Shown: positions 55,432 through 64,000 of the stretch, piece after piece | Position numbering within the stretch: position 1 is the first letter of the stretch | How the letters are laid out: the number at the start of each line of letters is the position of its first letter | Assembly (NCBI GenBank): GCA_029916745.1 | Contig: JARXWK010000016.1 | Location: forward strand, 1 to 64,000 | Direction of reading: 5' to 3' | Origin: Dysgonomonadaceae bacterium PH5-43 | Lineage (GTDB): Bacteria; Bacteroidota; Bacteroidia; Bacteroidales; Azobacteroidaceae | DNA: 64,000 bases | Notes under the pieces: model-generated | Told to the model about the DNA's origin: nothing | The model's database searches: none | What the model saw: the letters and a program-made list of their open reading frames with translations, nothing else | Made by a program: the position numbers and the translations under genes

Positions 55432-57513
55432 ATGAAAAAGGTTCTATTATCTTTATGTGTTATGACTATGCTTATGTCTGCATGCGACAAAACAAATAAC
55501 AATGAAGTAGTTATAGGCAAAGCAAATGTCGATGCTTCATCTGGTCGTTTAACTCCAGAAATACTTCATCAGTTGGCTCAAATTAGTGGAGTGGAAGTTT
55601 CTCCCGACGGACAAACAGTTCTTTATTCTGTATCTTATGGTGATATTGAACTAAACAAACGCAATCGCGAATTATTTACTGTTAAGGTAGATGGTTCAGA
55701 CAAAAAACAAATTACTCAAACTGCAAAGAATGAGAACGGTGCTCAATGGATAAAAAATGGCGAGAAGATTGCTTTTATCTATGGCGGACAGATTTGGGAA
55801 ATGAATCCTGATGGTTCTGGACGTACTCAGCTTAGCAATTACGATGGAGGCATTGAAGGTTTTTGCTTATCTCCTGACGGAACAAAAGTATTGTTTATAA
55901 GTCAGGTTAAATCTGTTGAATCGGCTTCTGACAAATACAACGATTTAGACAAAGCAACAGGTCGTATAATCGATGATTTAATGTACAAACATTGGGACGA
56001 ATGGGTAACTACCATTCCACACCCTTTCATTGCCGACTTCGATGGTAAATCTCTAAGTAATATTACCGACATTATGAAAGGAGAACCTTACGAATCGCCT
56101 ATGAAACCATTCGGAGGTATAGAACAACTTGCTTGGTCGCCCGATAGCAAAACCGTTGCTTACACTTCTCGCAAGCTAACTGGCAAAGAATATTCTCTTT
56201 CTACAAACTCCGATATTTACTTCTACAACTTAGAAACTAAGGAAACTCGCAATATGACTGAGGGTATGATGGGATATGACACTAATCCTTCTTTTTCTCC
56301 CGATGGAAAGCACTTAGCTTGGCAGAGTATGGAGCGCGATGGCTATGAATCGGACAAGAACCGCCTATTCTTAATGGATATACATACAGGAACAAAGAAA
56401 GATATAACTCAATATTTCGATTATGATGTGGATAGTTTCTGTTGGGATAATAACTCTAACACTATTTACTTTGTATCTAATGTTATGGGAACTTATCAAA
56501 TACATTCGGTTAACGCTTTAGAACCTGTAGTTGCAGAGGGTTATATAACCAAAATAACTGACGGAACGTACGACTTCGCCTCTGTGGCATTAGCGGGAGA
56601 CTATCTTGTAGGATTACGTCGCTCGATGAGTTGTCCTCCAGAAGTGTACTCGGTAAATCTTGCAGATGGATCTCTGAAAAATCTATCGGAAGAGAATACC
56701 GATATATTAGCCCAAATTACAATGGGTAAGGTAGAAGGTCGTTGGGTAAAGACTACTGACAACAAAGAAATGTGGGTGTGGGTTATTTATCCTCCTCATT
56801 TTGATGCAAATAAGAAATATCCAGCATTGCTATACTGTCAAGGTGGACCTCAAAACTCTGTTAGTCAAACTTGGTCGGTTCGTTGGAACCATCAGATTAT
56901 GGCAGCGAACGATTATATAGTAGTTGCGCCAAGCCGCAGAGGAGTTCCGGGCTTCGGACAAGAATGGAAAGAACAAATTAGTGGCGATTATCCTGGTCAA
57001 AATATGAACGACTATCTTAGTGCGATTGATGCCGTTGCTAAAGAACCTTACGTAGACGAAAATAGATTAGGAGCTACAGGTGCAAGTTACGGAGGATACT
57101 CTGTGTATTATTTAGCTGGCAATCACAATAAACGATTCAAAGCATTTCTTGCCCACGCAGGAGTGTTCAATCAAGAAGCTAAATATTTAGAAACCGAAGA
57201 AATGTTTTTCTGCGATTGGGACTTAGGCGGTCCTTATTGGGACAAGTCTAATGCAACGGCACAAAGAACATTTGCAAACTCTCCACACAAATTTGTAGAC
57301 AGATGGGATACTCCTATTATGATTACTCACGGAGAGTTAGATTATCGTATCCTTGCCTCTCAAGGTATGATGGCTTTTAATGCGGCTCAGTTAAGAAACA
57401 TACCTTCTCGCTTATTAGTATTCCCAGATGAGAACCATTGGATACTACAACCTCAGAACGGCGTATTGTTTCAAAGAGAATTTTTCAGATGGTTTGATGA
57501 ATGGCTTAAATAA
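55432..57513 (+). CDS. S9 family (prolyl oligopeptidase type) peptidase, DPP5-like lipoprotein
   Basis: A 693-residue protein. The lipoprotein signal ends at MLMSAC (Cys near 18). A WD40-like beta-propeller covers about residues 40-430 (repeats such as GVEVSPDGQTVLYSV and NPSFSPDGKHLAWQS). The alpha/beta-hydrolase domain has the nucleophile Ser in GATGASYGGYSVYYLAG, Asp in THGELDYRIL and His in PDENHWILQP. The layout resembles dipeptidyl peptidase 5 of Porphyromonas, which supplies dipeptides from host or dietary proteins. The exact substrate preference is inferred. Confidence 0.9.
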   Translation: MKKVLLSLCVMTMLMSACDKTNNNEVVIGKANVDASSGRLTPEILHQLAQISGVEVSPDGQTVLYSVSYGDIELNKRNRELFTVKVDGSDKKQITQTAKNENGAQWIKNGEKIAFIYGGQIWEMNPDGSGRTQLSNYDGGIEGFCLSPDGTKVLFISQVKSVESASDKYNDLDKATGRIIDDLMYKHWDEWVTTIPHPFIADFDGKSLSNITDIMKGEPYESPMKPFGGIEQLAWSPDSKTVAYTSRKLTGKEYSLSTNSDIYFYNLETKETRNMTEGMMGYDTNPSFSPDGKHLAWQSMERDGYESDKNRLFLMDIHTGTKKDITQYFDYDVDSFCWDNNSNTIYFVSNVMGTYQIHSVNALEPVVAEGYITKITDGTYDFASVALAGDYLVGLRRSMSCPPEVYSVNLADGSLKNLSEENTDILAQITMGKVEGRWVKTTDNKEMWVWVIYPPHFDANKKYPALLYCQGGPQNSVSQTWSVRWNHQIMAANDYIVVAPSRRGVPGFGQEWKEQISGDYPGQNMNDYLSAIDAVAKEPYVDENRLGATGASYGGYSVYYLAGNHNKRFKAFLAHAGVFNQEAKYLETEEMFFCDWDLGGPYWDKSNATAQRTFANSPHKFVDRWDTPIMITHGELDYRILASQGMMAFNAAQLRNIPSRLLVFPDENHWILQPQNGVLFQREFFRWFDEWLK

Positions 57514-57538
57514 TATAGAAATATAGACTTATTAAAAT

Positions 57539-58390
57539 ATGAACTTATTAAAAGGTAAAAGAGGTATTATATTCGGAGCTTTGAACGAAATGTCAATAGC
57601 TTGGAAAGTTGCAGAAAGAGCAGTAGAAGAAGGTGCTACTATCACACTTACTAACACTCCGATGGCAATGCGTATGGGAGAAACAAACATTTTAGCAGAA
57701 AAGCTTAATACTATAGTTATTCCTGCCGATGCAACAAAAGTTGAAGACTTAGAACAAGTATTCAAGCAATCTATGGAAGCTCTTGGAGGTAAAATAGACT
57801 TTGTACTTCACTCAATAGGTATGTCGCCAAATGTTCGTAAAAAAAGAACTTACGACAATCTTGATTACGGTATGTACGACACCACTTTAGATGTTTCTGC
57901 AATATCGTTTCACAAAATGATACAAACAGCTAAACAAATGGACGCTATATCTGAAGGAGGTTCTATTCTTGCTTTATCTTATGTTGCTGCTCAACGTACT
58001 TTCTTTGGTTATAATGATATGGCAGACGCTAAGGCTCTTCTTGAATCTATTGCTCGTAGCTTTGGTTACATCTATGGACGCGAAAAGGGAGTTAGAGTAA
58101 ACACAATATCACAATCGCCTACAATGACTACAGCTGGTAGCGGCATTAAAGGGATAGACGATTTGCTTGACTTCTCAGACAGAATGTCTCCTTTAGGGAA
58201 TGCTTCAGCTGATGAATGTGCCGATTATTGTATCGTAATGTTTTCAGACCTTACTAAAAAAGTTACAATGCAAAATCTGTTTCACGATGGAGGTTTCTCA
58301 AGTATGGGTATGAGTCTTCGTGCGATGAACGTATACAGTAAAAGTATGGACGAATTCAAAGATGATTCGGGTAATATAATTTATGGTTAA
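57539..58390 (+). CDS. fabI: enoyl-ACP reductase (NADH)
   Basis: Last reductive step of fatty-acid elongation, 283 residues, short-chain dehydrogenase fold. The nucleotide-binding N-terminus is LKGKRGIIFGALNEMSIAWK. The active-site pattern Tyr-x6-Lys is in FFGYNDMADAKALLESIA. VNTISQSPTMTTAGSGIKG and the segment after it form the substrate loop. The stop overlaps the next start by 8 bp. Confidence 0.96.
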   Translation: MNLLKGKRGIIFGALNEMSIAWKVAERAVEEGATITLTNTPMAMRMGETNILAEKLNTIVIPADATKVEDLEQVFKQSMEALGGKIDFVLHSIGMSPNVRKKRTYDNLDYGMYDTTLDVSAISFHKMIQTAKQMDAISEGGSILALSYVAAQRTFFGYNDMADAKALLESIARSFGYIYGREKGVRVNTISQSPTMTTAGSGIKGIDDLLDFSDRMSPLGNASADECADYCIVMFSDLTKKVTMQNLFHDGGFSSMGMSLRAMNVYSKSMDEFKDDSGNIIYG

Positions 58391-58988
58391 ACTATATCCA
58401 GAAAACCCCAATCAGAAAGAAGTCGACAAAATAGTTGCACTGCTTAAAGACGGTGGGATAATTATTTATCCCACCGATACTGTTTATGCTATGGGGTGTG
58501 ATGCTCTTAACGTAAGAGCTGTAGAAAGGATTTGCAAGATAAAAGGGATTAACCCTCTTAAGACTAAGCTGTCTATTATATGCAGCGACCTAAGCAATAT
58601 AAGTGATTTCGCTAAAGTTAGCAACAATGTATTTAAGTTGATGAAGAAAAATCTTCCCGGACCTTTTACTTTTATACTTAACACAACCAACAATCTTCCT
58701 AAGATATACAAAAACAGAAAAGAAGTAGGAATACGTATTCCCGACAACAACATAATACTTACTTTGGTAAGAGAACTGGGAAATCCTATTCTTACTACTT
58801 CGGTACACGACAAAGATGAAATTCTTGAATACAGTACCGACCCAGAACTAATTAACGAAGAGTATAAAGACATTGTAGACCTTGTTATAGATGGAGGCTA
58901 TGGTGGTTTAGAACCTTCTACTGTGATAGACTGCACTAACGACAATATAGAAATAATACGTCAAGGTAAAGGCGAGTTAATAGAATGA
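58383..58988 (+). CDS. YrdC/Sua5-family protein
   Basis: A 201-residue protein with the YrdC fold: GGIIIYPTDTVYAMGCDALN near 28-47, then LSIICSDLSNISDFAKVSNN and KNLPGPFTFIL. Relatives make threonylcarbamoyl-AMP for tRNA t6A. The KxR and SxN signatures of TsaC are not evident: the corresponding places read KGINPLKTK and TTSVHDKD. It may therefore be a YciO-like member with a different job, so the enzyme name is left open. It overlaps fabI by 8 bp and the next gene by 4 bp. Confidence 0.85.
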   Translation: MVKLYPENPNQKEVDKIVALLKDGGIIIYPTDTVYAMGCDALNVRAVERICKIKGINPLKTKLSIICSDLSNISDFAKVSNNVFKLMKKNLPGPFTFILNTTNNLPKIYKNRKEVGIRIPDNNIILTLVRELGNPILTTSVHDKDEILEYSTDPELINEEYKDIVDLVIDGGYGGLEPSTVIDCTNDNIEIIRQGKGELIE

Positions 58989-60661
58989 GGAAAGCTATTG
59001 CTACATTGTGTTTTGTTTTATGTATCTGCACAAAGGTTATATCTCAAGACTTGGTGCCGCCTTTAGATATTCCTCTTTTTCTGAGTGGTAACTTTGGAGA
59101 GTTACGTTCTAATCATTTTCATTCGGGCATAGACTTTAAGACTCAAAGCATAATAGGCTTCCCTGTTAAGTCTATCAAAGATGGTTATGTATCAAGAGTC
59201 GGTGTAAGTGCTTGGGGTTATGGTAATGCTCTTTATATAACTCATTTTGATGGAACAACGTCAGTGTATGCTCACTTAGATAGATTTGTTTCTAATATTG
59301 AAGACGCCGTAAAGCACAGTCAGTACACACGGGAAACATTCGATATTACTTTGTACTTCTCTCCTATGCAGTTCCCGATAAAGAAAGGAGAAACTATTGC
59401 TTACAGCGGCAACAGTGGCAGTTCGGGAGGTCCTCACGTTCATTTTGAAATACGAGATACTAAAACAGAAGAAATATTAGACCCTCTCCCTTTATTCAAA
59501 GATAAGATAAAAGATACTCGTCCTCCTGAGATATTAGGATTAATGATATTTCCTCAGTTTAATACAGGAATTGTAAATAACAGTACAAAAAATAAAGAGG
59601 TATCGTTAGTTAAAAATAAAACAAGAGAAACAGTAATAAGAGAAACTATCTCTGCTTGGGGCGATATTGGCGTAGGCGTTAAAGCTTACGACAAAATGAA
59701 TGAAACCTCTAACATATATGGAGTTTATGAAGTTATCCTTAAGGTTGATGGCAAAGCAATTCATCATTCTGTTATGGATAAGTTTTCTTTTGAGAATACT
59801 CGTTATATTAATTCGTATATAGATTTCGACGAATGGACTAACAATAAGTCCTTCTTTATGAAATCTTTCGTAGAACCTGGAAATCTGTTAGGCTTAAACA
59901 AAGTAGAAAACAATGGTATTATTAGCATTAACGAAGAACGAGATTATCATTTAGAGTATACTCTTAAAGATGTTTATGGTAATACGTCTACACTTAATTT
60001 TGTAATAAAGGGTGTAAAGGCTGATATTCCTACAGATAATTCGTATGAATTATGTTTTAAGGCAAATCAAGACAACGAATACTCTAACAAAGGCATATCA
60101 CTAAACATTCCACAAGGAAATCTTTATACTGATATTTACTTAAACATAGATACCATAAGTAATTTTACTCCTTTCGGCTCTCTATATAAGATAGGAAGAA
60201 AAGCTCCATTACATTCTTATTGTTCTTTAACGTTAGATATAGATAACGATACTTTTGAAGACAAGTCGAAATACGGCATTGTGTATAACTGGAATGATAA
60301 CCGCAGTTGGCTTGGTGGAGAATATTTAGAAGGAGGCAAGATAAAGACAAAGACACGTGAACTTGGAGACTTCTCAATAGAGATAGATACCATTGCTCCA
60401 CGTATTCGTCCGACCAACGAAACTAAGTGGACTTCCTTACAAAAAATATCTTTTATAATAACAGACGATTTAAGTGGTATTGCAACTTTCAACGCCACTC
60501 TCGATGGAGAGTTTGCTTTATTCAATTTCGATGGTAAACGAGCGTATTTATATTGTACTTTCGATTCTGAAAGAATGAAACGAGGTAGTCAGCTATTAGA
60601 ACTAACTGTAACCGATGGAGCTGGTAATAAATCTGTTTTCCGTAAGACTATCACATTCTAA
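58985..60661 (+). CDS. M23 family metallopeptidase
   Basis: A 558-residue exported protein (signal AIATLCFVLCICTKVIS). The LytM-type peptidase domain lies early, with metal ligands in NHFHSGIDF (H and D), the motif TSVYAHLDRF and the HxH in SGGPHVHFEIRD near residues 153-164. It is followed by about 380 residues of beta-rich, Ig-like sequence. It probably cuts peptidoglycan peptides in the periplasm. Its ATG overlaps the preceding stop (ATGA), and it is the last gene of the series. Confidence 0.9.
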   Translation: MRKAIATLCFVLCICTKVISQDLVPPLDIPLFLSGNFGELRSNHFHSGIDFKTQSIIGFPVKSIKDGYVSRVGVSAWGYGNALYITHFDGTTSVYAHLDRFVSNIEDAVKHSQYTRETFDITLYFSPMQFPIKKGETIAYSGNSGSSGGPHVHFEIRDTKTEEILDPLPLFKDKIKDTRPPEILGLMIFPQFNTGIVNNSTKNKEVSLVKNKTRETVIRETISAWGDIGVGVKAYDKMNETSNIYGVYEVILKVDGKAIHHSVMDKFSFENTRYINSYIDFDEWTNNKSFFMKSFVEPGNLLGLNKVENNGIISINEERDYHLEYTLKDVYGNTSTLNFVIKGVKADIPTDNSYELCFKANQDNEYSNKGISLNIPQGNLYTDIYLNIDTISNFTPFGSLYKIGRKAPLHSYCSLTLDIDNDTFEDKSKYGIVYNWNDNRSWLGGEYLEGGKIKTKTRELGDFSIEIDTIAPRIRPTNETKWTSLQKISFIITDDLSGIATFNATLDGEFALFNFDGKRAYLYCTFDSERMKRGSQLLELTVTDGAGNKSVFRKTITF

Positions 60662-60823
60662 CAAAACTCTACAAACAAAACTAATCTTTGGTAAAAGTAC
60701 ACATTTTATCGGACAGCAATATTTTAGAACTAAGAGTGAAGAACTAAGAGTTATGTGCTTCGCTTTGCGCTAACTTTTAGTTTTTATCTTTTAACTTTTA
60801 ACTTTTTTTCTTGCTTGCCTGTC

Positions 60824-60973
60824 GTTTCATACTAATGAAACAGGTTGTTTTGTTAGTATGAAACAAAGTGTTTCACCTATATGAAACAAGTAGTTTTAAA
60901 CCGAGAAACGAATTATATCAAACCGAGAAACGGATCGTTTCAAAGTATGAAATGGATTATGTCTATGTATGAA
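60824..60973. repeat. 23-bp-period palindromic array, copy 2
   Basis: Units GTTTCA-N6-TGAAAC or close variants start at 60824, 60847, 60870 and 60893, again exactly 23 bp apart. The fourth unit has its right arm shifted by one base, as in the last unit of copy 1. Degenerate units with GGATTATGTC follow. About 31 bp in the middle are identical to copy 1 at 35306-35465. Confidence 0.85.
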
Positions 60974-60975
60974 AC

Positions 60976-61010
60976 AAAAAGCGAAACGGCTTGAAGTAGG
61001 CTGTTTCGCT
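60976..61010 (-). terminator. valS terminator
   Basis: AGCGAAAC (60980-60987) and GTTTCGCT (61003-61010) form an 8-bp stem, extendable through G-U pairs, followed on the minus strand by five T. It lies 48 bp after the valS stop. The arms contain the same GAAAC/GTTTC words as the adjacent array. Confidence 0.75.
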
Positions 61011-61057
61011 AATGTTGTTATGAGGTTAAAGTTTTACCGGACAGTAATAAAAAACAA

Positions 61058-63679
61058 TTACTTCTTTTGTAATGACGCTATACTTTCTTCAAGCGATTTA
61101 ATCTTGCTTTCTGCATCAGCTTGTTTCTTCTTTTCCATCTCAATAACCTTAGCTGGAGCTTTTGAAACAAAACTTTCATTACTAAGCTTTTTCATTACCG
61201 CTTCTAAAAAGCCTTTTTGATATTTAAGTTCTTCTTGTTGCTTTGCCAACTCCTCTTCTACATTTATATTGTTTCCTAAAGGAATAGCATACTCTGTTGT
61301 TTTAACAAGGAAAGATACTGCACCTGCCGACTTTTCTGATATTTCTTTTATATCATTAAGATTTGCAATCTTTGCAATTACAGGATTATAATCTTGATTA
61401 TGAGAACCAAGTATTTCAAGCTCTAATGAATCTCTGTTAGGTATATTCTTCTGAAGACGTATATTTCTTATATTTGATATAATATCTTTTACATCTTCCA
61501 TATCAGCAATAATCTTTTCACTAATAGTAGCTTTGTTTGGCATAGCCGAAACCATAATACTCTCACCATCTTTTCTTGTTTCGAGTGCTTGCCAAAGTTC
61601 TTCTGTTATGAACGGCATAAACGGATGAAGAAGTTTAAGTAAAGCATCGAAGAATTGAATTGTAGATTCGTAAGTTTGTTTATCTATTGGTTGTTGATAA
61701 GCAGGCTTAATCATTTCTAAGTACCAAGAAGAAAACTCGTCCCAGAATAGTTTGTAAACCTCCATCAAAGCTTCAGATATACGATACTTGTCGAATGACT
61801 CATCAATAGAAGCAACTGTTTGATATAACTTTGAGTGAAACCAATCAACCGATATTTTAGCAGATTCTGGTTGAGGAATATCGGCTACTTCCCAACCTTT
61901 TACCAAACGGAAAGCATTCCAAATCTTACTATTAAAGTTACGGCCTTGTTCGCAAAGAGATTCATCAAAAGGTAAATCATTACCTGCTGGAGAAGAAAGA
62001 AGCATTCCCATACGAACACCATCGGCCCCGTATTTCTCCATAAGTTCTATCGGGTCGGGAGAGTTTCCGAGCGACTTCGACATCTTACGACCTAACTTAT
62101 CTCTAACTATACCCGTAAAGTAAACATTAGAGAAACAAAGCTCTTTTCTATATTCATATCCCGACATAATCATACGAGCCACCCAAAAGAATATAATTTC
62201 GGGAGCTGTTACCAAATCATTTGTTGGGTAATAATATTCTATCTCTTTATTATCAGGTTCGTTTATACCATCGAATACCGATATTGGCCACAACCAAGAA
62301 GAGAACCAAGTATCTAAACAGTCTTCATCTTGACGTAGATCAGAAAGCGTTAGGTTAGCATTACCTGTTCTTTCTTTAGCCAAGCTTAAAGCTTCGGCAT
62401 CGGTAGCAGCTACCACATAGCCACCCTCAGGAAGATAGTACGCAGGGATACGATGTCCCCACCAAAGCTGACGAGAAATACACCAATCTTTTATATTCTC
62501 CATCCAATGGCGATAAGTATTCTTAAACTTAGCAGGGTGAAACTGAATAGTATCGTCCATAACGGCATCTAAAGCAGGCTTTGCCAAATCTTCCATCTTA
62601 AGAAACCATTGCATAGAAAGTTTAGGCTCGATAGACACATCAGTTCTTTCTGAAAAACCAACCTTATTCTCGTAAGCCTCAACTTTTTCCATTAAGCCCG
62701 CAGCCTCTAAGTCTTTTTCTATCAGTTCGCGAACCTCAAATCTATCTTTCCCCGCATATTGTAAACCGTGTTCATTAAGTGTTCCATCGTCATTAAATAT
62801 ATCCAAAGAAGGAAGATTGTGTTTCTCCCCAAGCACATAGTCATTAATATCGTGGGCAGGAGTAACTTTAAGGCAACCAGTACCAAATTCCACATCAACA
62901 TAATCGTCTTCAATGATAGGAATTTCGCGATTTACAAGAGGCACTATTACCTTTTTACCTTTAAGATGAGTGTTTTTAGCATCATTAGGATTAATACAAA
63001 CGGCAGTATCACCAAGAATTGTTTCTGGTCGAGTAGTTGCTACCACAGCATAACCATCTTCGCCTACTATTTTGTATCTAAGATAATAAAGTTTACCTTG
63101 TTGTTCTTTATAGTTTACTTCTTCGTCAGAAAGAGCAGTTTTAGCAGCGGGATCCCAGTTAACCATTCTAACGCCACGGTATATAAGACCTTTATTGTAT
63201 AAGTCAACAAATACTTTCAATACACTTTCCGAACGTTTTTCGTCCATTGTAAAGCAAGTACGTTCCCAGTCGCACGAAGCCCCTAACTTCTTTAATTGCT
63301 CAAGAATAATACCTCCGTGTTTATGCGTCCAATCCCAAGCGTGTTTAAGAAACTCATCGCGAGTAAGACTGTCTTTAGAAATTCCTTCTTGCGCTAACTT
63401 AGCAACAACTTTAGCTTCAGTAGCAATAGATGCGTGGTCGGTTCCGGGCACCCAGCAAGCATTCTTTCCAAGCATACGAGCTCTGCGCACCAATATATCC
63501 TGAATAGTATTGTTAAGCATATGCCCCATATGTAAAATTCCGGTTACATTTGGGGGAGGTATAACTACCGTATAAGGCTCACGAGTATCGGGTTCGGAGT
63601 GGAAAAAACCTTTTTCCAGCCAATATTGATACCACTTATTTTCCACCTCAGTAGGATTATATTTTGTTGCTATTTCCAT
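61058..63679 (-). CDS. valS: valine--tRNA ligase
   Basis: Class I synthetase for tRNA-Val, 873 residues from [20 protein letters not shown]. An upstream start would add ten non-conserved residues. The HIGH motif is [20 protein letters not shown] near 42-61, and KMSKS is in [18 protein letters not shown]. The editing domain has [20 protein letters not shown]. The C-terminal coiled coil typical of ValRS is at about 805-873. It has its own promoter and terminator. Confidence 0.98.
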   Translation of the reverse strand: MEIATKYNPTEVENKWYQYWLEKGFFHSEPDTREPYTVVIPPPNVTGILHMGHMLNNTIQDILVRRARMLGKNACWVPGTDHASIATEAKVVAKLAQEGISKDSLTRDEFLKHAWDWTHKHGGIILEQLKKLGASCDWERTCFTMDEKRSESVLKVFVDLYNKGLIYRGVRMVNWDPAAKTALSDEEVNYKEQQGKLYYLRYKIVGEDGYAVVATTRPETILGDTAVCINPNDAKNTHLKGKKVIVPLVNREIPIIEDDYVDVEFGTGCLKVTPAHDINDYVLGEKHNLPSLDIFNDDGTLNEHGLQYAGKDRFEVRELIEKDLEAAGLMEKVEAYENKVGFSERTDVSIEPKLSMQWFLKMEDLAKPALDAVMDDTIQFHPAKFKNTYRHWMENIKDWCISRQLWWGHRIPAYYLPEGGYVVAATDAEALSLAKERTGNANLTLSDLRQDEDCLDTWFSSWLWPISVFDGINEPDNKEIEYYYPTNDLVTAPEIIFFWVARMIMSGYEYRKELCFSNVYFTGIVRDKLGRKMSKSLGNSPDPIELMEKYGADGVRMGMLLSSPAGNDLPFDESLCEQGRNFNSKIWNAFRLVKGWEVADIPQPESAKISVDWFHSKLYQTVASIDESFDKYRISEALMEVYKLFWDEFSSWYLEMIKPAYQQPIDKQTYESTIQFFDALLKLLHPFMPFITEELWQALETRKDGESIMVSAMPNKATISEKIIADMEDVKDIISNIRNIRLQKNIPNRDSLELEILGSHNQDYNPVIAKIANLNDIKEISEKSAGAVSFLVKTTEYAIPLGNNINVEEELAKQQEELKYQKGFLEAVMKKLSNESFVSKAPAKVIEMEKKKQADAESKIKSLEESIASLQKK

Positions 63680-63706
63680 CTTTTTTCTTTCTTTTAAGTT
63701 TAGGCG

Positions 63707-63736
63707 CAAAAATACAGAAATAATTTATGCTATCAA
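63707..63736 (-). promoter_or_regulatory. valS promoter
   Basis: TTG (63734-63736), 19 bp, TATTTTTG (63707-63714) on the minus strand match the Bacteroidota consensus, with a leader of about 20 bases. Confidence 0.7.
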
Positions 63737-63798
63737 ACTATTTAGGTTCATACTTCAATTCAAAAAAGCATAATCGCAAAATTACAAGAGATTTAAGT

Positions 63799-63910
63799 TT
63801 GTAAATGAATGTTAATCCTAGCTTGACAAACGCCTTTAATTGTTGTATATTTGCATAAGCAGAAAATACATTGCCGCTGAGAAATAGTTCTTAGTGGCTT
63901 TTTTTGTGCC
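63799..63910 (+). ncRNA. promoter-hairpin-terminator mini unit, copy 2
   Basis: TTG (63823-63825), 20 bp, TATATTTG (63846-63853), then the stem GCCGCTGAGAA / TTCTTAGTGGC (63873-63898) and seven T. The promoter spacing, loop and upstream 24 bp agree with copy 1 at 52121-52231. The C-to-T change in the stem keeps a G-U pair, suggesting that the structure is maintained. Confidence 0.7.
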
Positions 63911-63927
63911 ATTTATCAAAGAAATCA

Positions 63928-64000
63928 AAGTGAGTTTTAAGGGTAAAGTTACTGAGTTTCGCCCCAAAAGACACCAAGTTTAACGATAAAGCTCACTGAG
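63928..64000. repeat. 22-bp-period degenerate array (CACCGAGTTT type), copy 2
   Basis: AAGTGAGTTT, TACTGAGTTT, CACCAAGTTT and CACTGAG begin at 63928, 63950, 63972 and 63994, 22 bp apart. The array runs off the window edge. As in copy 1, it directly follows the mini transcription unit. Confidence 0.65.

Larger units (their letters stand above)
60704..61048. repeat. intergenic segment bounded by 17-bp imperfect direct repeats
   Basis: TTTTATCGGACAGCAAT (60704-60720) and TTTTACCGGACAGTAAT (61032-61048) match at 15 of 17 positions and enclose the palindromic array and the valS terminator. This could mark a duplicated target or just a repeated word. The DNA between 60721 and 60823 is A/T-rich filler. 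Confidence 0.5.

Noticed and set aside
1-64000. tRNA or rRNA genes
   Set aside because: No tRNA T-arm consensus in an intergenic position and no rRNA-like stretch was found by eye. A covariance-model scan would be decisive.

Overview
The window is chromosomal DNA of a low-GC member of the Bacteroidota, most likely order Bacteroidales. The evidence is the complete str-S10-spc-alpha ribosomal cluster without adk, many promoters of the Bacteroidota type (TTG, 19-20 bp, TAnnTTTG), A/T-rich start regions instead of Shine-Dalgarno sites, an ExbB-ExbD-ExbD-TonB operon, a complex I operon with fused nuoCD and no nuoEFG, a DPS-like (DPSL) ferritin relative, a DPP5-like S9 peptidase and a single-chain glycyl-tRNA synthetase. 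I cannot name the genus.

Layout. 0.2-18.7 kb (minus strand): rpsL-rpsG-fusA, then rpsJ through rplQ, 31 translation and secretion genes including rpmJ and rpmD, which are easy to miss. Tandem promoters precede rpsL and another overlaps the fusA 3' end. 18.9-25.0 kb (minus): exbB-exbD-exbD-tonB, a small membrane protein, a PstS-like lipoprotein and a periplasmic TPR protein, a TonB energy-transduction operon ending in a strong terminator. 25.2-35.1 kb (minus): nuoA-B-CD-H-I-J-K-L-M-N, a ten-gene complex I that lacks the NADH-input module. 35.5-38.3 kb (minus): mazG and dsbD. 38.4-42.2 kb (plus): a membrane protein, trmD, a DUF5686-like outer-membrane protein and DPSL. 42.3-43.2 kb (minus): rnz.

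43.2-49.9 kb is an accessory island. It holds a three-gene operon (Hsp70 ATPase with TPRs, compact SF1 helicase, unknown protein with a possible winged helix). Upstream of it lies a promoter-to-terminator structured RNA that is 6S-like or a leader. Beyond that are two small related membrane proteins flanked by near-identical 171-bp direct repeats, and a 23-bp-period repeat array. I do not recognise this combination as a named system, and it is the best candidate here for something undescribed. 50.0-52.1 kb (minus): queD-queE plus an unknown protein. 52.6-60.7 kb (plus): glyS, lemA, an FKBP lipoprotein, an S9 peptidase, fabI, a YrdC-family protein and an M23 peptidase, tightly packed. 61.1-63.7 kb (minus): valS.

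The intergenic DNA is unusually structured. There are two copies of a 23-bp-period palindromic array (GTTTCA-N6-TGAAAC), two copies of a promoter-plus-terminator mini transcription unit followed by 22-bp-period repeats, and several hairpins in ribosomal gaps. I saw no tRNA, rRNA, CRISPR array, transposase or integrase gene.
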